Notes: generated from the sequence alone by a model not told the origin. A stretch of 29,359 nt of DNA from Davidsoniella eucalypti (GCA_004009845.1 RMBW01000201.1:1-29359); one strand, 5' to 3'; positions 19,002 through 29,182 are shown, numbered from the stretch's first letter. Numbers and translations are program-made.

Positions 19002-19180
19002 TGAGACGATATACGAGGATTTGCGAGGAAAAATGGTCGTAAAGATGAATTGAATTGAGACCGATGAGGGAGAAAGAGAAACTAAGACTAAACTACGAGG
19101 GAATCGGTCCCTATTTATGTCAAAGTCAAGTAGGGCCAAGGCATGACTTGGCCAATACTGATGGGCCTTAGACCCTTACA
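19002..19180 (-). repeat. 5' LTR of copy C (179 bp, TG...CA)
   Basis: The minus strand runs from TGTAAGGGTC to CGTCTCA. R-U5 is close to A/B but U3 is diverged. It has an ATAAATAGGGACC box (TATTTAT on plus at 19112-19118), with the R start 54-55 nt downstream. U3 contains an inverted repeat GGCCAAG/CTTGGCC. The outer edge at 19180 interrupts LINE-2 ORF1. Confidence 0.9.
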
Positions 19181-20145
19181 GTCTCGCTGCAGCACTTGAT
19201 CATGACGTTATTTTTCCGTGAGGTCCAAACCTCAATGGCTTTCATCTTTCCGTCATAGTTAACCAAGTCACGTATGTGCTTGGGGGAAGGAATCTTGCCA
19301 CCACCGATAAGCATCAGCGTGGTGCTCTGTGTAGTCTTAACAGAGGGGCTTGGACGTTTCGCGCGGGTCACCTTCTGCCAGCCTTCATCGGAGGCATCTG
19401 GGGCCGCAGCTTGCGATTTTGTAAGGGGCGTCGCTTCGGTAGCTTGCGCCGGTTTAGTTGTTGAGGTGGTTGTAGTCTTGGGAGGCGCAGTGGTAGCGGT
19501 CTCCGCAGGTGAGGGGGTCGTGGCGTCAGTGACAGCCTTTGCCGGCTCAGTGACGGAAGAGGCAGGAGCCTTCTTCTTCTTCTTGTTCTTCTTTTTGTTG
19601 TTATTATCGATGTCTGCCTTCTTCGGCAGCGCTGGTGTGATTTGGGTGGCCTTGACCACAGCAGAGAACAGTGCCTTGGATGAGGCAACTACGTCTGCGG
19701 GCGCAGCTTCAATCGCCTTTTGCTTTGGTAGCGGCGACGGCGTGTCTGGAATGTCCATGTCCGCCAGTTCCTGAGCAATCAGCAGCTGAAAGGTCTCGAA
19801 TTTAGGGTTTAAAGAGACCAGAGTTGAGGCCCCACGCATAATTTCTGCCACAGCGGCGGCAATGAGGGCGTCCGTGTTGTCAGGACCGACCCAGCGTGAA
19901 GCTTTCAGGCCCTTAGCCTCCTGGAATTTTTTTAGGGGGACTGGAGGGGAGCTTGGTAGCTCTACCTCCTCGAAACCACGTTTAACGGTGGTTTTTGTGT
20001 TGGTTGGGGTTAGGGTTTCAGTCCCGTGATTTGGAGTGGGGACAAGGCAGAGAGAGTCTGACGAAAAATTTTGAGAAGCGGGGTCTCCCATACAAATATC
20101 GTCGACTTCCATCGACGACAGCACCGCGAGTGTTGGTCGCGCCAT
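19181..20145 (-). CDS. LINE-2 ORF1 protein (partial, about 320 aa)
   Basis: It starts MARPTLAVLSSMEVDD at 20145. Blocks shared with LINE-1 ORF1 appear in order: FSSDSLCLVPT, FEEVELPSSPPV, EAKGLKASRWVGPD, DIPDTPSPLPK, a Lys/Asn run, an Ala/Thr/Pro-rich low-complexity part, DEGWQKVTRAKRP, then LIGGGKIPSPKHIRDLVN. The frame is open until the LTR of copy C at 19180; the last few codons before the stop at 19168 are LTR sequence. The C-terminal RRM-like part and all of ORF2 are missing from the window. It is probably an RNA-binding component of the LINE RNP. Confidence 0.8.
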
Positions 20146-20260
20146 GGTGCATCCAGTATCAAAATGATCGTACTGATGGGGCGCGTATTTTAAAGGTAGA
20201 TTGAGATGATTTGGGTCAGAAATGGTTGAAAGGTACCACTTGTGGAAAAGTATGTAGGAG
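20146..20260 (-). promoter_or_regulatory. LINE-2 5'UTR
   Basis: This 115-nt leader begins CTCCTACATAC. It aligns along its length with the LINE-1 leader (ACCTTTCAACCATTT, ATCTCAA, CTTTAAAATAC) although the ORF1 proteins are much more diverged. Confidence 0.7.
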
Positions 20261-20261
20261 G

Positions 20262-21718
20262 TTGATCCTTTTTGGTTAAGTTGGTTAGGGGAGCCAGGGT
20301 TTCGGAGATGCGAGGGACAAAGTCCCTGTAAAAGTTGACAAAGCCTGTGAAGCGGCGTAACTCTGTCAGAGTGTAGGGACGTTCCCAGTTGCGAATGGCT
20401 TCGGACTTGTCCGGGTCTGCACGGATGCCTAGGCCTGGGCCCACCAGGAATCCGAGGAACTTAATTTCCTTGGCTGCGAATTGGCATTTCCTGATGTCGA
20501 GCTGGAGGTCTGCTTTGTCCAGGGCGGATATAATTTCCAGGACTAGTTTGCGGTGGTCTTCAAGGGACCCGCTGGAATAGATACAGACGTCGTCGATATA
20601 GGCGTCACAGTTGATACCATGCCATTTGTCCAGCACTACGTTGATGCGGCGTTGGAAGGCAGCTGGGGCGTTGGTAAGCCCGAAGGGGACGACGTTCCAC
20701 TGGAAGGCACCCAGTGGGGTGCGAAAGGCTGTTAAGTGTTCGGAGCCTGGGGCAATTCGGATGCGGTGGAAGGCCGAGATAACGTCTACCTTGGAAACCC
20801 ATTCAGAACCTGTGATGCGACGCAGAGTTTCTCCCATGAGAGGCAGGGGGTACTTGTCCTTGATTGATGCGTTGTTAACTCCACGGTAGTCTACGCAGAA
20901 GCGTACTCCGCCTCCTGGTTTATTGACGAAGAGGACGGAGGACCCGTGTTCCGAGTCAGAGGGGCTGATGAACTGGGTGCCTTTGAGGCCTTCCAGGGTC
21001 TTTTGGAGGACGAGGAGTTCCGGGCGTGTGAGGGGGTAAAGCGACTGGGTAGGGATTTTGGCGCCTGGTTTGAGCCTGATTTCCAAGTCTACTCCTGGCC
21101 TGTGCGGGGGTAGTGTCTCGGCTAGTTTAGGGTCGAAAGCCGAGGCTACTGGCTCTAACCAGTCGGGTAAATGCGGACGTGATTTGTCCTTATGGGCGAG
21201 AGCGATCTGGATGTTCTCCAGCGAAGCTCTATAAATACTCACGTTGCCCTCCTCGCTGCAGAGTTTATAAAATTCTTCTGCGTTTAGCTCTTCAGCAGGT
21301 GCGATAATCACCTCTTGTTTCCGAGGCCGGAGCCTTACATCGTTGTTTACCAACCATCTCTGGCCTAGGATGATGTCCTCAGTTTGGCCAGGAACCACGT
21401 AGGCCCAAATGGTTTCTTGGTGGCCGTTGATGGTGAGGGAGAAGGCGGCGATGGTGTCGATGTGCGGGGGGTTGTCCTGTGTAGTGACTTGGACAATCTC
21501 TCGTTCGGAGATGGTGTGGGTGAGGATGGCGTGAGGGAGGAGACGCGGGGGAACGACGGCGACAGTGAGGCAGCCACTATCCACGAGGGCCTTAGTCGAG
21601 TAGTCACCTAAACTTACGTCTAAATAATTACCCGAGGCACTCATTTCTAATCTGACTATTCTATCTCCAATTGATTCCCCCTTGTCGGGGAGCGGTTTCC
21701 CCCGACTATCTAAAAATC
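20262..21718 (-). CDS. pol: Pol of element D (partial): protease and RT
   Basis: The -1 frame from the gag stop is open (LDSRGKPLPDKGESIG...RLEMSASGNYLDV) and continues into protease (ALVDSGCLTVAVVPPRLL) and RT: VLFVNKPGGGVRFCVDYRGVN, FRTPLGAFQWNVVPFGLTNAPAAF, catalytic AYIDDVCIYSSG, and RRFTGFVNFYRDFVPR in the connection region. It ends at LTNLTKKDQ, where LINE-2 begins; the following codons to 20190 are LINE 5'UTR. There are no frame breaks. RNase H, integrase and any chromodomain are not in the window, so calling it a chromovirus is less certain than for A-C. Confidence 0.88.
21684..21718 (-). promoter_or_regulatory. Predicted -1 ribosomal frameshift site and stem-loop, element D
   Basis: The minus strand reads GAT TTT TAG at the gag end, then ATA, then GTCGGGG with CCCCGAC (plus 21684-21690 and 21700-21706), a perfect 7-bp stem with a 9-nt loop. 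The sequence is unrelated to the stems of A and C, but the position, slip codon and stop are the same. Confidence 0.72.
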
Positions 21719-23114
21719 CGGCTCATTGCTGACTGAAGGGGCGGTGCTAGAGGATTGCGGTTGCGAGGTACTTAGACATTCATTGATCATTGAGCGAACA
21801 TCCTCTAGGGAGATGGATGGCTTAGTGGCCGCGGCGTTGGCGCGGATGGCACCCCTGGCGTTGCGTGAGTTACGGCATTCTGCGGTGCTGTGGCCTGGTC
21901 TCTTGCATTTGGAGCAGAAGTTAGGGGAGCTTGGGCAGAACCTCGGGGAATGTCCCTTTAGGTTGCAGGAGGAGCAGGGGGGAGCGTCTGAGCACTTGAA
22001 CGAGGAGTGCGTGGTCTGTTGACAAAAGAGGCAGGGCTTGAAAGTGGTTGCGCTGCTGTTCACGGGGGGCGCCTGAGAGGGCTGCATAGGGGTAGGCTGG
22101 CGCCAGTTGGAGGAGGTGGCGCGGCGAGCCTTGTTGGTTTCCTTGACTCTGGCGACAGGACGCATTGTTGCTATCATAGTGTCGAAGGGTCTGATGTGGA
22201 AGAGCGTGGCAAGGTGATCCTGCATGTCTGGGTGCAGGCCTTCTTGGAGGATGGACAGTAGTGTGTTATGGTCTGTAATTTGGGCTTTGTCGCGGAGGGC
22301 GCATAGGCGGTTGGTGAATGTTTCGAAAGGCTCGCTAGGTCCCTGCTTTATTTTCATCAGTAGGCGGTTGGCCGTTCTGGCGCGGTCTGGGTCGTCATAG
22401 CGTGAGTCTAGGTACGCGATAAATAGCTGGAAGCCGGTAGGGGACGCTAAGTGCTGAAGGTACTTGGGGCGGACTTGGTCCCTGATCTCGGGAGAGAGTG
22501 AGTTCATGGTGTAAGCTAGTTGGTCCCTAGGCGAGTGAAACCTCTGGAAGTCGACGAGGAATTTCTCGTTGAGCTCGTGCTTCCATGTGGTGTAGTCGAA
22601 CGATCCGTCGAATTTGCGCACAGCGTCTAGGACGTCCTTACGGCGAGAGATGGAGTCTTCGCGGTTGGGGAGAATGGTAATGCCGCCAGCTAGGGGCGTT
22701 GATGTGGGCGTCGTAGAGGGTGCGTGTGTTTGAGCGGAGGTAGGAGCGTTACGGGTAGGGGCGGCTAGTTTGAGGCCATGACGTTCTAGGGTTTCAGCGA
22801 GAGCCGCTAGTTCTTCTTCCTCGTCGTATTCATCCTTGACAACCGGTGGCTGGACAGGTTTCTTTGGTGTGAGGAAGGAGGTGATGTCTGTGGCAATGTC
22901 GTTGAGGAGCTCATAGAGCTTGTCCAGTTGGCCGAGTTCAGGGGCGTTCTCCTTGAGTAGGTTTTGGAGGGCGATCAACTGAATTTCCGCGATGTTTAGG
23001 TTCTCGTGGAATTGGAAGGCCCAGCGGCCTTTCTTGAGGGTGATCCAGTCCACCGGGTCCCTGGAGGCTGCTTGGAGTTTGCCTTGGTAGATGAAAGGAT
23101 CTAGGACCCAATCT
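21710..23114 (-). CDS. gag: Gag of element D (C-terminal part) with three CCHC knuckles
   Basis: The preserved part starts at WVLDPFIYQGK and lacks its N-terminus, which is cut by the LTR of E; codons read upstream to 23281 are that LTR in reverse. An acidic stretch (DEYDEEEELAALAETLERHG) precedes a capsid-like region (FDYTTWKHELNEKF, LLMKIKQGPSEPFETFTNRLCALRDKAQI). The C-terminus has three C-x2-C-x4-H-x4-C knuckles: CLFCQQTTHSSFKC, CSSCNLKGHSPRFC and CSKCKRPGHSTAEC. The other Gags here have one. The ending EPDF plus stop overlaps the frameshift signal. Whether it had an N-terminal hydrophobic anchor cannot be seen. Confidence 0.85.
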
Positions 23115-23282
23115 TGTTGGCTGTGGTATCTACCACAGCCGTTACTTTTGTCTATATAAGGAGGCCGTCTCCCCTCCTTATTCTTGTCTAGTTCTTCTCT
23201 TCCCTCTCTATCTTCTTTAACCTCGTCAAATACTATATCTCTTCTACTTCTGCAAGCCTCGTTCTCGTCGTAGATCGTCACA
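23115..23282 (+). repeat. 5' LTR of element E (about 168 bp, TG...CA)
   Basis: It starts TGTTGGCTG and ends CGTCACA. U3 holds a perfect inverted repeat (10-bp arms, 23119-23140) and a TATATAAGG box (23153-23161). The inferred R start, TATCTTCTTTAA (23209-23220), lies 56 nt after the TATA start. The right end is placed so that the PBS begins 2 nt after it, as in copies A and C. The second LTR is not in the window, so the ends are inferred. Confidence 0.72.
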
Positions 23283-23284
23283 CT

Positions 23285-23296
23285 TTAAAGAAGATA
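23285..23296 (+). other. Self-priming primer binding site, element E
   Basis: TTAAAGAAGATA is the exact 12-nt reverse complement of the LTR segment 23209-23220, with mismatches on both sides. The sequence differs from that of A-C but the geometry is the same, which supports both the LTR call and self-priming. Confidence 0.8.
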
Positions 23297-23603
23297 CCTG
23301 ATTCTCTTATTGTTGACTGTTCAACACGATTCGTCTTGTCCTCTCTCTTTGCTTTCACTTTGTCAGATTCAGACAACTCCTTGTTATAACTCTCTTCGCA
23401 CCCAAGACCATACTACAAAGTTTGGAATAAACTCTTTCTCTTAAGCCAGTTGACTTCTCGTTACTGCAGAACTTGTTTCTTGCGTCGTAGCGAGTTTTTC
23501 ACGGTAAAGTTTGAGCGTTTTGGAAAAGCTTTACTGTTTGCTCTCGCTTGTGAGGAGTCTTTCACATTTAGTTGTGTAAACTCACATTTTGTCTGCCCCC
23601 ACC
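23297..23603 (+). other. Leader of element E
   Basis: This is pyrimidine-rich, non-coding sequence between the PBS and the gag start. It has no 29-nt hairpin array like A and C. The gag ATG at 23604 is in a strong eukaryotic start context (CCCACCATGA). Confidence 0.6.
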
Positions 23604-25059
23604 ATGATTTTCCTCAACTTTCTCCTCTTTTTTCTCGCTTTTTCCTTCCTGGGTTACACCAGTCAGTGCTGTGCACGATGGTGCCAGGAACGTTACCCCG
23701 CCGGTTCGCCCGTCGTGCGTCATCAGCGCACCAGGCTACCCCGCTCTGCCCGTCGTTTGGTCCGCGCCCCAGGATGGTGCTATCTGTCCTTGTTTCGAAG
23801 ATCCGCTCGGCCAGCTATCGCCAAACTCCTCGGCCCCTTCCCAACCGGGCCTCAAATTGCATTACATGAGTCCTCGTTCCACGACCACTTGGGTCACATC
23901 CGTTTCTCCCTTTCTGTTCTGGTCGGCCATAGCGAGCCAGCCCACGCTCGTTTCGATTCCGAGCCTGCTGCCCGTGCTCGTGTCCTTCGCTTCCTCTTCA
24001 ACAATAGAATGTTGGGCATTGGAGCAGGTGCGTCAGACCTTTCGAGCTTCGAAAACCAGCTCAAGGCTGAACACCTCCGCCAGCAGACTCTCGATGTGCA
24101 GATTTCCATTGCCGAAAAGGAAGTTCGGCTAGCTGAGTTACAAGCCAAACTGCCCCAGAAATCCACTACCAGATTCTCGTTACCTGATGCCTCCAAGTTC
24201 TCAGGAGACAAGCGGGAATATTCAGCCTGGAGGTGTGAAATGGAAGGCAAGATTGCTGCCGATGGAACCGTTATCGGCTCTCAACGGAATATCTGCTCCT
24301 ATATCTACTCGCGACTTTCGACAAAATTATGATGCAAATCGAACCATGGTACAAGCAAGTCCAATTGCAGTCCCGGCCGTACGAGGAATTCCTTGCTGAG
24401 CTGGACAAGATGTTCATTGACCCCATGTTACGGTCAGAGCGTTGGAAGAACTCCACGAGCTTCGGCAAGGCCGCAAAGAACCATTTTCCGACTTCATCCA
24501 ACGGTTCCAAAAGCTCCGCCTGCTAGCTGGGGTCACTGTCGACGTACACAGCATCGGGTATCTCTCCAGAGCAATCTACCCCGATCTTGCCCGACGTGCT
24601 GACCATGCGTTCGACGAAACCCGGCTGGAACAAGTCATCAATGGTCTGCAGCGTGCCGCTACTCGCATGGAACTGCATCCGTTCGCACCCAGCCAGCCCC
24701 CCTCAAGCAGTCATCATTTTCCAAGTCGTCCACCCAGGTCGTCTAACAACCCTCATGTTTTGTCCCCCACTCCCCGTCCATCAGTCGACTCTGACGCCAT
24801 GGACTGGGTCCCCTCTCGTCGTCTTGCCACAACGGATCGTCCAGCCAACTCTGAACGCCCCGCCAGGCTAACTGCTGCGGAAAAGGAGAAGCTTAAGGCA
24901 GAAGGCGGTTGTTTCCGCTGCAGACAAATTGGCCATACCTACCACAACTGCCCTACTCTCCGCCCGGCTGTTGTCAGAGCACAGGCTGCCGCTACCCAAC
25001 CCATTGCCACGTCCTCTGGTGAGTCAGAAGTTTCGCAGAGACTAGCTGCCCTCGAACAA
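23604..25059 (+). pseudogene. gag: gag of element E, two frame breaks and truncated by LINE-3
   Basis: It begins MIFLNFLLFFLAFSFLGY, a hydrophobic anchor, then the conserved block APGWCYLSLFRRSARPAIAKLLG with HDHLGHIRF and VGHS shared with A and C. A coiled-coil-like stretch (QTLDVQISIAEKEVRLAELQ) precedes the capsid-like region (KREYSAWRCEMEGKI, YIYSRLSTK). Frame changes occur at about 24322 and 24437. In the last frame the region continues (FSDFIQRFQKLRLLAGV) to a single knuckle CFRCRQIGHTYHNC near 24911-24952, and stops at AALEQLL where LINE-3 enters. The protein would not be made intact from this sequence. Confidence 0.82.
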
Positions 25060-25127
25060 CTCCTACACACTTTTCGACGAAGTGGCACCTTTCAACCATT
25101 TTCGCTCGAATTCATCTCAAAACACTT
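25060..25127 (+). promoter_or_regulatory. LINE-3 5'UTR (partial)
   Basis: It begins CTCCTACACACTTTTC and is identical by eye to LINE-1 5'UTR to 25127, where LINE-1 continues TTAAAATAC but this copy jumps to ORF1 C-terminal sequence. CAA precedes the start in both copies. Confidence 0.72.
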
Positions 25128-25448
25128 CGCCACCTGCTCTCAACCAAGACCACGTGGCTTGCAAAACTGCGCCCCCTCGGCTGGAAGGACTGCGTGGAAC
25201 CGGAAGACTGGCAACGGCTGGTCATGCACGGCGTCCCCAAGTCCGAAGTCGCGAACTTCGCGAAGGAGTTTGCCTACAGCAATGGCATCAAGCCGCTGGA
25301 GTTGACCCGAGTCTTGGGCAAACCAAAGAAGGACCAACAGTGCGTATCCGTCGTATTCACTGTACGAACCCAACAAGAAGCGAAGCACTGCCTGACTCAG
25401 CCAGTCCACTTCGCCGCGAAGCATGTAACCATCGTTGAATATGTTTAG
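25128..25448 (+). pseudogene. LINE-3 ORF1 remnant (C-terminal part)
   Basis: In one frame it reads LLSTKTTWLAKLRPLGWKD, EDWQRLVMHG, SNGIKPLELTRVLGKP and VSVVFTVRTQQEA, ending VTIVEYV and stop. It matches the last 110 or so residues of LINE-1 ORF1 but at only about half identity. There is no ATG and the first roughly 330 codons are missing, so no ORF1 protein is expected. The stop overlaps the ORF2 ATG by 8 nt (ATGTTTAG), as in LINE-1. There is no zinc knuckle here either. Confidence 0.8.
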
Positions 25449-28400
25449 GAAACTTACGGTATTTCAGCACAAATCAGGGAAAGCGAAAAGGCATTTTAGA
25501 TCATCTCTTTGACTTAGCAATAAGGCAGGGAGTTGAGATATTGTGCATTCAGGAACCCTGGGTATGGCAAAAAGAAGGCAAATGGATTTTCCAGGACCAC
25601 CAAAACTTTCACACCGTCAAACCAGCTCTAACTTTGCTAACAAAACCAAGGGTCGTGACCTATATCCAAAAGGACATTGACTTCACAATAGAAAAGCCTC
25701 TCGACATCGCAAGCAGCGACTTTCAATGCATAAGACTTCATATCGACGCGCAACCATTATTGGTCAACCTCTACAACCATCCGACCCAGCCCCTTTTACC
25801 GCACCCGCTTGTCCAGCAATGGCAGGTTGGGAATGGCATCATCGTCGGGGACTTCAACACCATCATCCATGGTGGTCTGTGAACTGTGAGCAATCACAGC
25901 ATGCAGATGAAGTCGTTGGTTGGTTGCAGAGGAACAATGCTGACTTGGTAGTGGATCCCGAGAATGCTCTGGTCAACAGGGGCACTTTCTTCACCACCAG
26001 GTCGCAGAAAACATCAATCATCGATCTCGCCTTCCTCACTGGGCAGATGAAGCAAACGAAAACTAGTTGGACGTGTGAAGGTCTCCACGGTTCGGATCAC
26101 CAGTGCATTAAGTTGCAGTTCCACGACGCCCGAAAAAACGAAAAAGAGAAGGAAAACAATATATAACTTGAAAAAAACGGACTGGAAACAGTTCAGAGAG
26201 AGCCTCCAAAAAAAGGAGGCATTAGTATTAGAAAATCTCAAAAAAAGAGATACTCGACCGGATCTGGCGGCCATTTTGACCGCCGCCATCCAGGATACCT
26301 GCGCAGAGGTGATGCCGAAGGCCCGCATCTGCCCCCGGAGTAAGCCTTGGTGGAACGACGAACTCAAGCTATTGAGGAAGTCCTTCCTGAGGGCCGAACG
26401 ACAATGGAAGAAGGATAAGATCTGTCTGACGGAGTACAAAGAAAAACGAAACAGGTATTTCCATGCCATTATCAAAACCAAAGCTAACTATTTCAATTCT
26501 TTCTTAGAACAAGCAACCGGCGACGAAGTCTTCACTGCTATGAGATACACGAAACCCACAACCGACTCGTATATACAACCACTCGAGGAAAATGGTGTCA
26601 AGGCGGAGTCTTTCGACGACAAAGCTAAGATGCTACTGAATCTTGTGGGCGGCGAAAAAGGTGAGTCCCTTGAGGACGAAGACACTCTACCCATCCCACA
26701 TCACGAGAACTCGAAATGGCCTTGGCCTAACATCTCTACCATTGAGATTGAAAGAGCTATCATGACCTCAAACCCTAAGAAGTCTGCTGGACCAGATGGG
26801 ATTAATTTCCAAATGATCCAAAATGCTTATAGGGCTATCCCCGAGGTCTTCCACTATGTCTACACGGAGCTATTCACTAAAGGACAGTGTCCTACGGTGT
26901 GGCGCCAGGGCATTGGAGTGATATTGAAAAAACCCAACAAGCCAGACTATTCCCGTATCAAGGCATATCGGATTATCACGCTGCTGAACTGCTTAGGTAA
27001 AGTATTGGAACGAATTTTTGCACAGAGACTTGGTTTCTTGGCTGCAACAAAGGACGACCTGCTTCACCCAACGCAGTTTGGCGGACGGAAACAACGATCG
27101 ACGATCGATGCAGCAATGGTTCTCATGGACCAAGTCAAGTCATGGAAAGAACAGGGCCTGAAATCGAGTATTGCACTACTTGATATCAAAGGCGCGTTCG
27201 ACCATGTTAATAGGGATACCCTACTATGGCACTGCAGAGATCTAGGTCTTCCGAATAACTGCACCCAATGGATCGCAGCCTTCCTTCAAAAGAGGAAGGT
27301 CCAGATATGTTTTGATGGCAAACGAACAAACTTCTACACTATTGACCAAGGCATACCGCAAGGCAGCCCAATCTCCCCCATTCTGTTCTTGATTTATTCG
27401 AGACTTATACACATCAACATCCCCCAATCCATCCAAGTTCATGGCATTCAGCTCTCATACATTGATGATATTCTGATTACGGTAGCTTCCAAAAGCTTTG
27501 CAAGAAATTGCAGAGCTCTAGAGGCCATCGTTGAAGATCTCACCAGGCAAGCCGACGATAGTTCCGTCGAGTTTGAGAGTTCCAAGACTGAGCTTCTGCA
27601 TTTAACAAGGAGTAAAGCAGTAAGCAATGAACACATAGACGTCCTAGGGACGACAATACAACCGTCAGAGAAGATCAAGTGGCTAGGAATCTGGCTAGAC
27701 TGTCAGCTGAATTTCAGCGAGCATGTCCAAGACAGAACCCTTAAAGCAACCAGAACCCTAATGGGAATTCAACGGATTTCGCGGAAGTATAGCGGTCTAA
27801 GTGCGAAAGCAACTAGACAGTTGTACCAAGCTGTGATTCGTCCTATCATGGAATATGGTTCGATCCTCTGGTGGACAAAAATGAAGCCCATTTCCCTCAA
27901 GAAACACCTTGAAAAAGTACAAAGTTTGGCGATTTCCATGATGCTTGGCACCTACAAGCAGGCTCCGAAAAGGGCTTGTGAAATAGAGGCTGGCATTAAA
28001 CCAGTTGAGATCAACTTGGAATGGAATAACCTCAAGTACGGAACAAGACTTCTACAATTCCCTAAACACCACCCCATACGTCATTGCGCCCAACCCACCA
28101 AGGACCATCTGAACTCGGAGTCTGACTTTGAGTCTCTTGGTATCTTGGGTCCCTACAAATTGAAGCGAGAGTCACAAGTGCAAGCAATTGCCGTGGACAT
28201 CAAGTACCTGATACCTTTCAAGGCACTTCAGCGAGCTAAAATTGTATGGGAGGCACCATGGGCCAAGCGTACCCCAATCACAACACACATTCCAATGGTC
28301 AAAAAAGAAGAAGCAAAGGAAATCCACCTGACAACCCTAGCAACCCTATGGTTGGGCGAAGCCTATTGTCTTTACACTGACGGGTCTATGGAGGGTGACA

Positions 28401-29182
28401 AATCCTCCTATGCCTTTGTCGATATGGATAATAACACGGTGCGGTTTCAAGAGGCAAATGCCTTGGGTCCTTACACTGAGGTTGCAGACTGCGAAAGCTA
28501 TGCGATCTACAGAGCCCTTTGCTACGTTCGAAAACTGCCACTACGGAAACGAGTCCTGATCTTTGTCGATAGCCAAGCTGCCATCCAAAGAGTACGGAAG
28601 CCTGGTATATTCACGAACCTCATAGAGAAGCTAAACCTGCAGGACCTCGACACCAGTATAGAAATACACTGGTGCCCTGGACATGTAGGAATAGAAGGAA
28701 ATGAGATAGTGGATAAGCTTGCAAAGGAGGCTCTTGAAAAAAGAGTATGCACCTCTATCGCAACCACTGGGTATATCAAGAAAAAGATCAAAGAGAACAT
28801 CTTCAACCTCTGGGACACACTAATCAACCGTGATATCGACAAACTTGGGAATCACTATCGGTCTCTTGGTAAGACAGGAGTGAGTGATCTGAAACCGATT
28901 GAGGGTGAGAAGAGGCTGACAACAGCCTACTATCAACTTCTAACGGGGAAGGGCGCTTACCTGCCGTACCTAAAGACCATAGGCAAGGTATCGAGTAGCA
29001 TGTGTCGTCATTGTCAGCTGGACATTGAAACTATTCAGCACTTGGTGTTGGACTGTGATATGTGGCTTGAGCAAAGACAAGAGTTGAAAGACGTCTGCGA
29101 TGGTGAGATAAAGATGGAAGATCTATTTAGTAAGGCGAAGCACCAGCAAGCCTTGCTAGTATTTCTGAAAAAACAGGAATAG
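25441..29182 (+). pseudogene. LINE-3 ORF2: frameshifted endonuclease, open RT-RNaseH-CCHC
   Basis: The start is the ATG at 25441 (MFRKLTVFQH). Relative to LINE-1 there is one extra base at about 25468, one missing base at about 25861 just after GDFN, and two missing at about 26150, all in the endonuclease or its linker. From about 26160 to 29182 the frame is open. RT has KSAGPDGI, AYRIITLLNCLGKVLERI, ALLDIKGAFDHVNRDT, GIPQGSPISP and catalytic SYIDDILI (27458-27469; many LINEs have FADD). RNase H spans about 28370-28735, with TDGS, the CESYAI Glu, FVDSQAA and HWCPGHVGIEGNEIVDKLA. A C-terminal C-x2-C-x8-H-x4-C motif lies at 29003-29056. A shorter protein starting inside the frame would lack the endonuclease. 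Confidence 0.88.

Larger units (their letters stand above)
13581..19180 (-). mobile_element. Ty3/gypsy chromovirus copy C (5' LTR, leader, gag, pol; 3' part cut)
   Basis: On the minus strand the order is LTR (19180-19002), leader hairpins, gag (18718-16812) and pol to 13581. It is closely related to A and B in pol but is a distinct subfamily, with a 179-bp LTR that differs in U3 and a Gag that is substantially diverged. It is truncated after KKLDWL of the integrase C-terminus by an LTR fragment. The 5' LTR edge sits inside LINE-2 ORF1, consistent with insertion into that LINE. Confidence 0.88.
19181..20260 (-). mobile_element. LINE-2: diverged Tad1/I-like element, 5' part only
   Basis: The 5'UTR and most of ORF1 are on the minus strand. 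It is cut at 19181 by the LTR of copy C and starts at about 20260 inside pol of chromovirus D. Its ORF1 is only partly similar to that of LINE-1, but its 5'UTR is clearly homologous. Confidence 0.8.
20261..23114 (-). mobile_element. Ty3/gypsy element D (gag 3' part and PR-RT; both ends cut)
   Basis: This is a different family from A/B/C, with a diverged pol and a Gag carrying three zinc knuckles. On the minus strand Gag runs from 23114 (cut by the LTR of E) to 21710, and pol from there to about 20262 (cut by LINE-2). No LTR of this element is inside the window. Both frames are open, and by nesting it is the oldest host element here. Confidence 0.85.
23115..25059 (+). mobile_element. Ty3/gypsy-like element E (5' LTR, leader, gag; rest outside window)
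   Basis: A plus-strand LTR is followed by a self-priming PBS, a roughly 300-nt leader and a Gag related to A/C at its N-terminus. It is interrupted at about 25060 by LINE-3. The LTR start interrupts gag of element D. No pol is visible, so assignment to Ty3/gypsy rests on Gag similarity and the primer arrangement. Confidence 0.8.

Noticed and set aside
23115..23281. N-terminal extension of Gag D (MTIYDENEACRSRRD...)
   Set aside because: These codons are the reverse strand of the LTR of element E, defined by its TATA box, self-primer pair and TG...CA ends.
24442..25305. Single gag ORF continuing past 25060 in element E
   Set aside because: After AALEQLL the codons are LINE-3 5'UTR and ORF1 sequence read in the wrong frame. 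The DNA after 25060 is identical to the LINE-1 leader.
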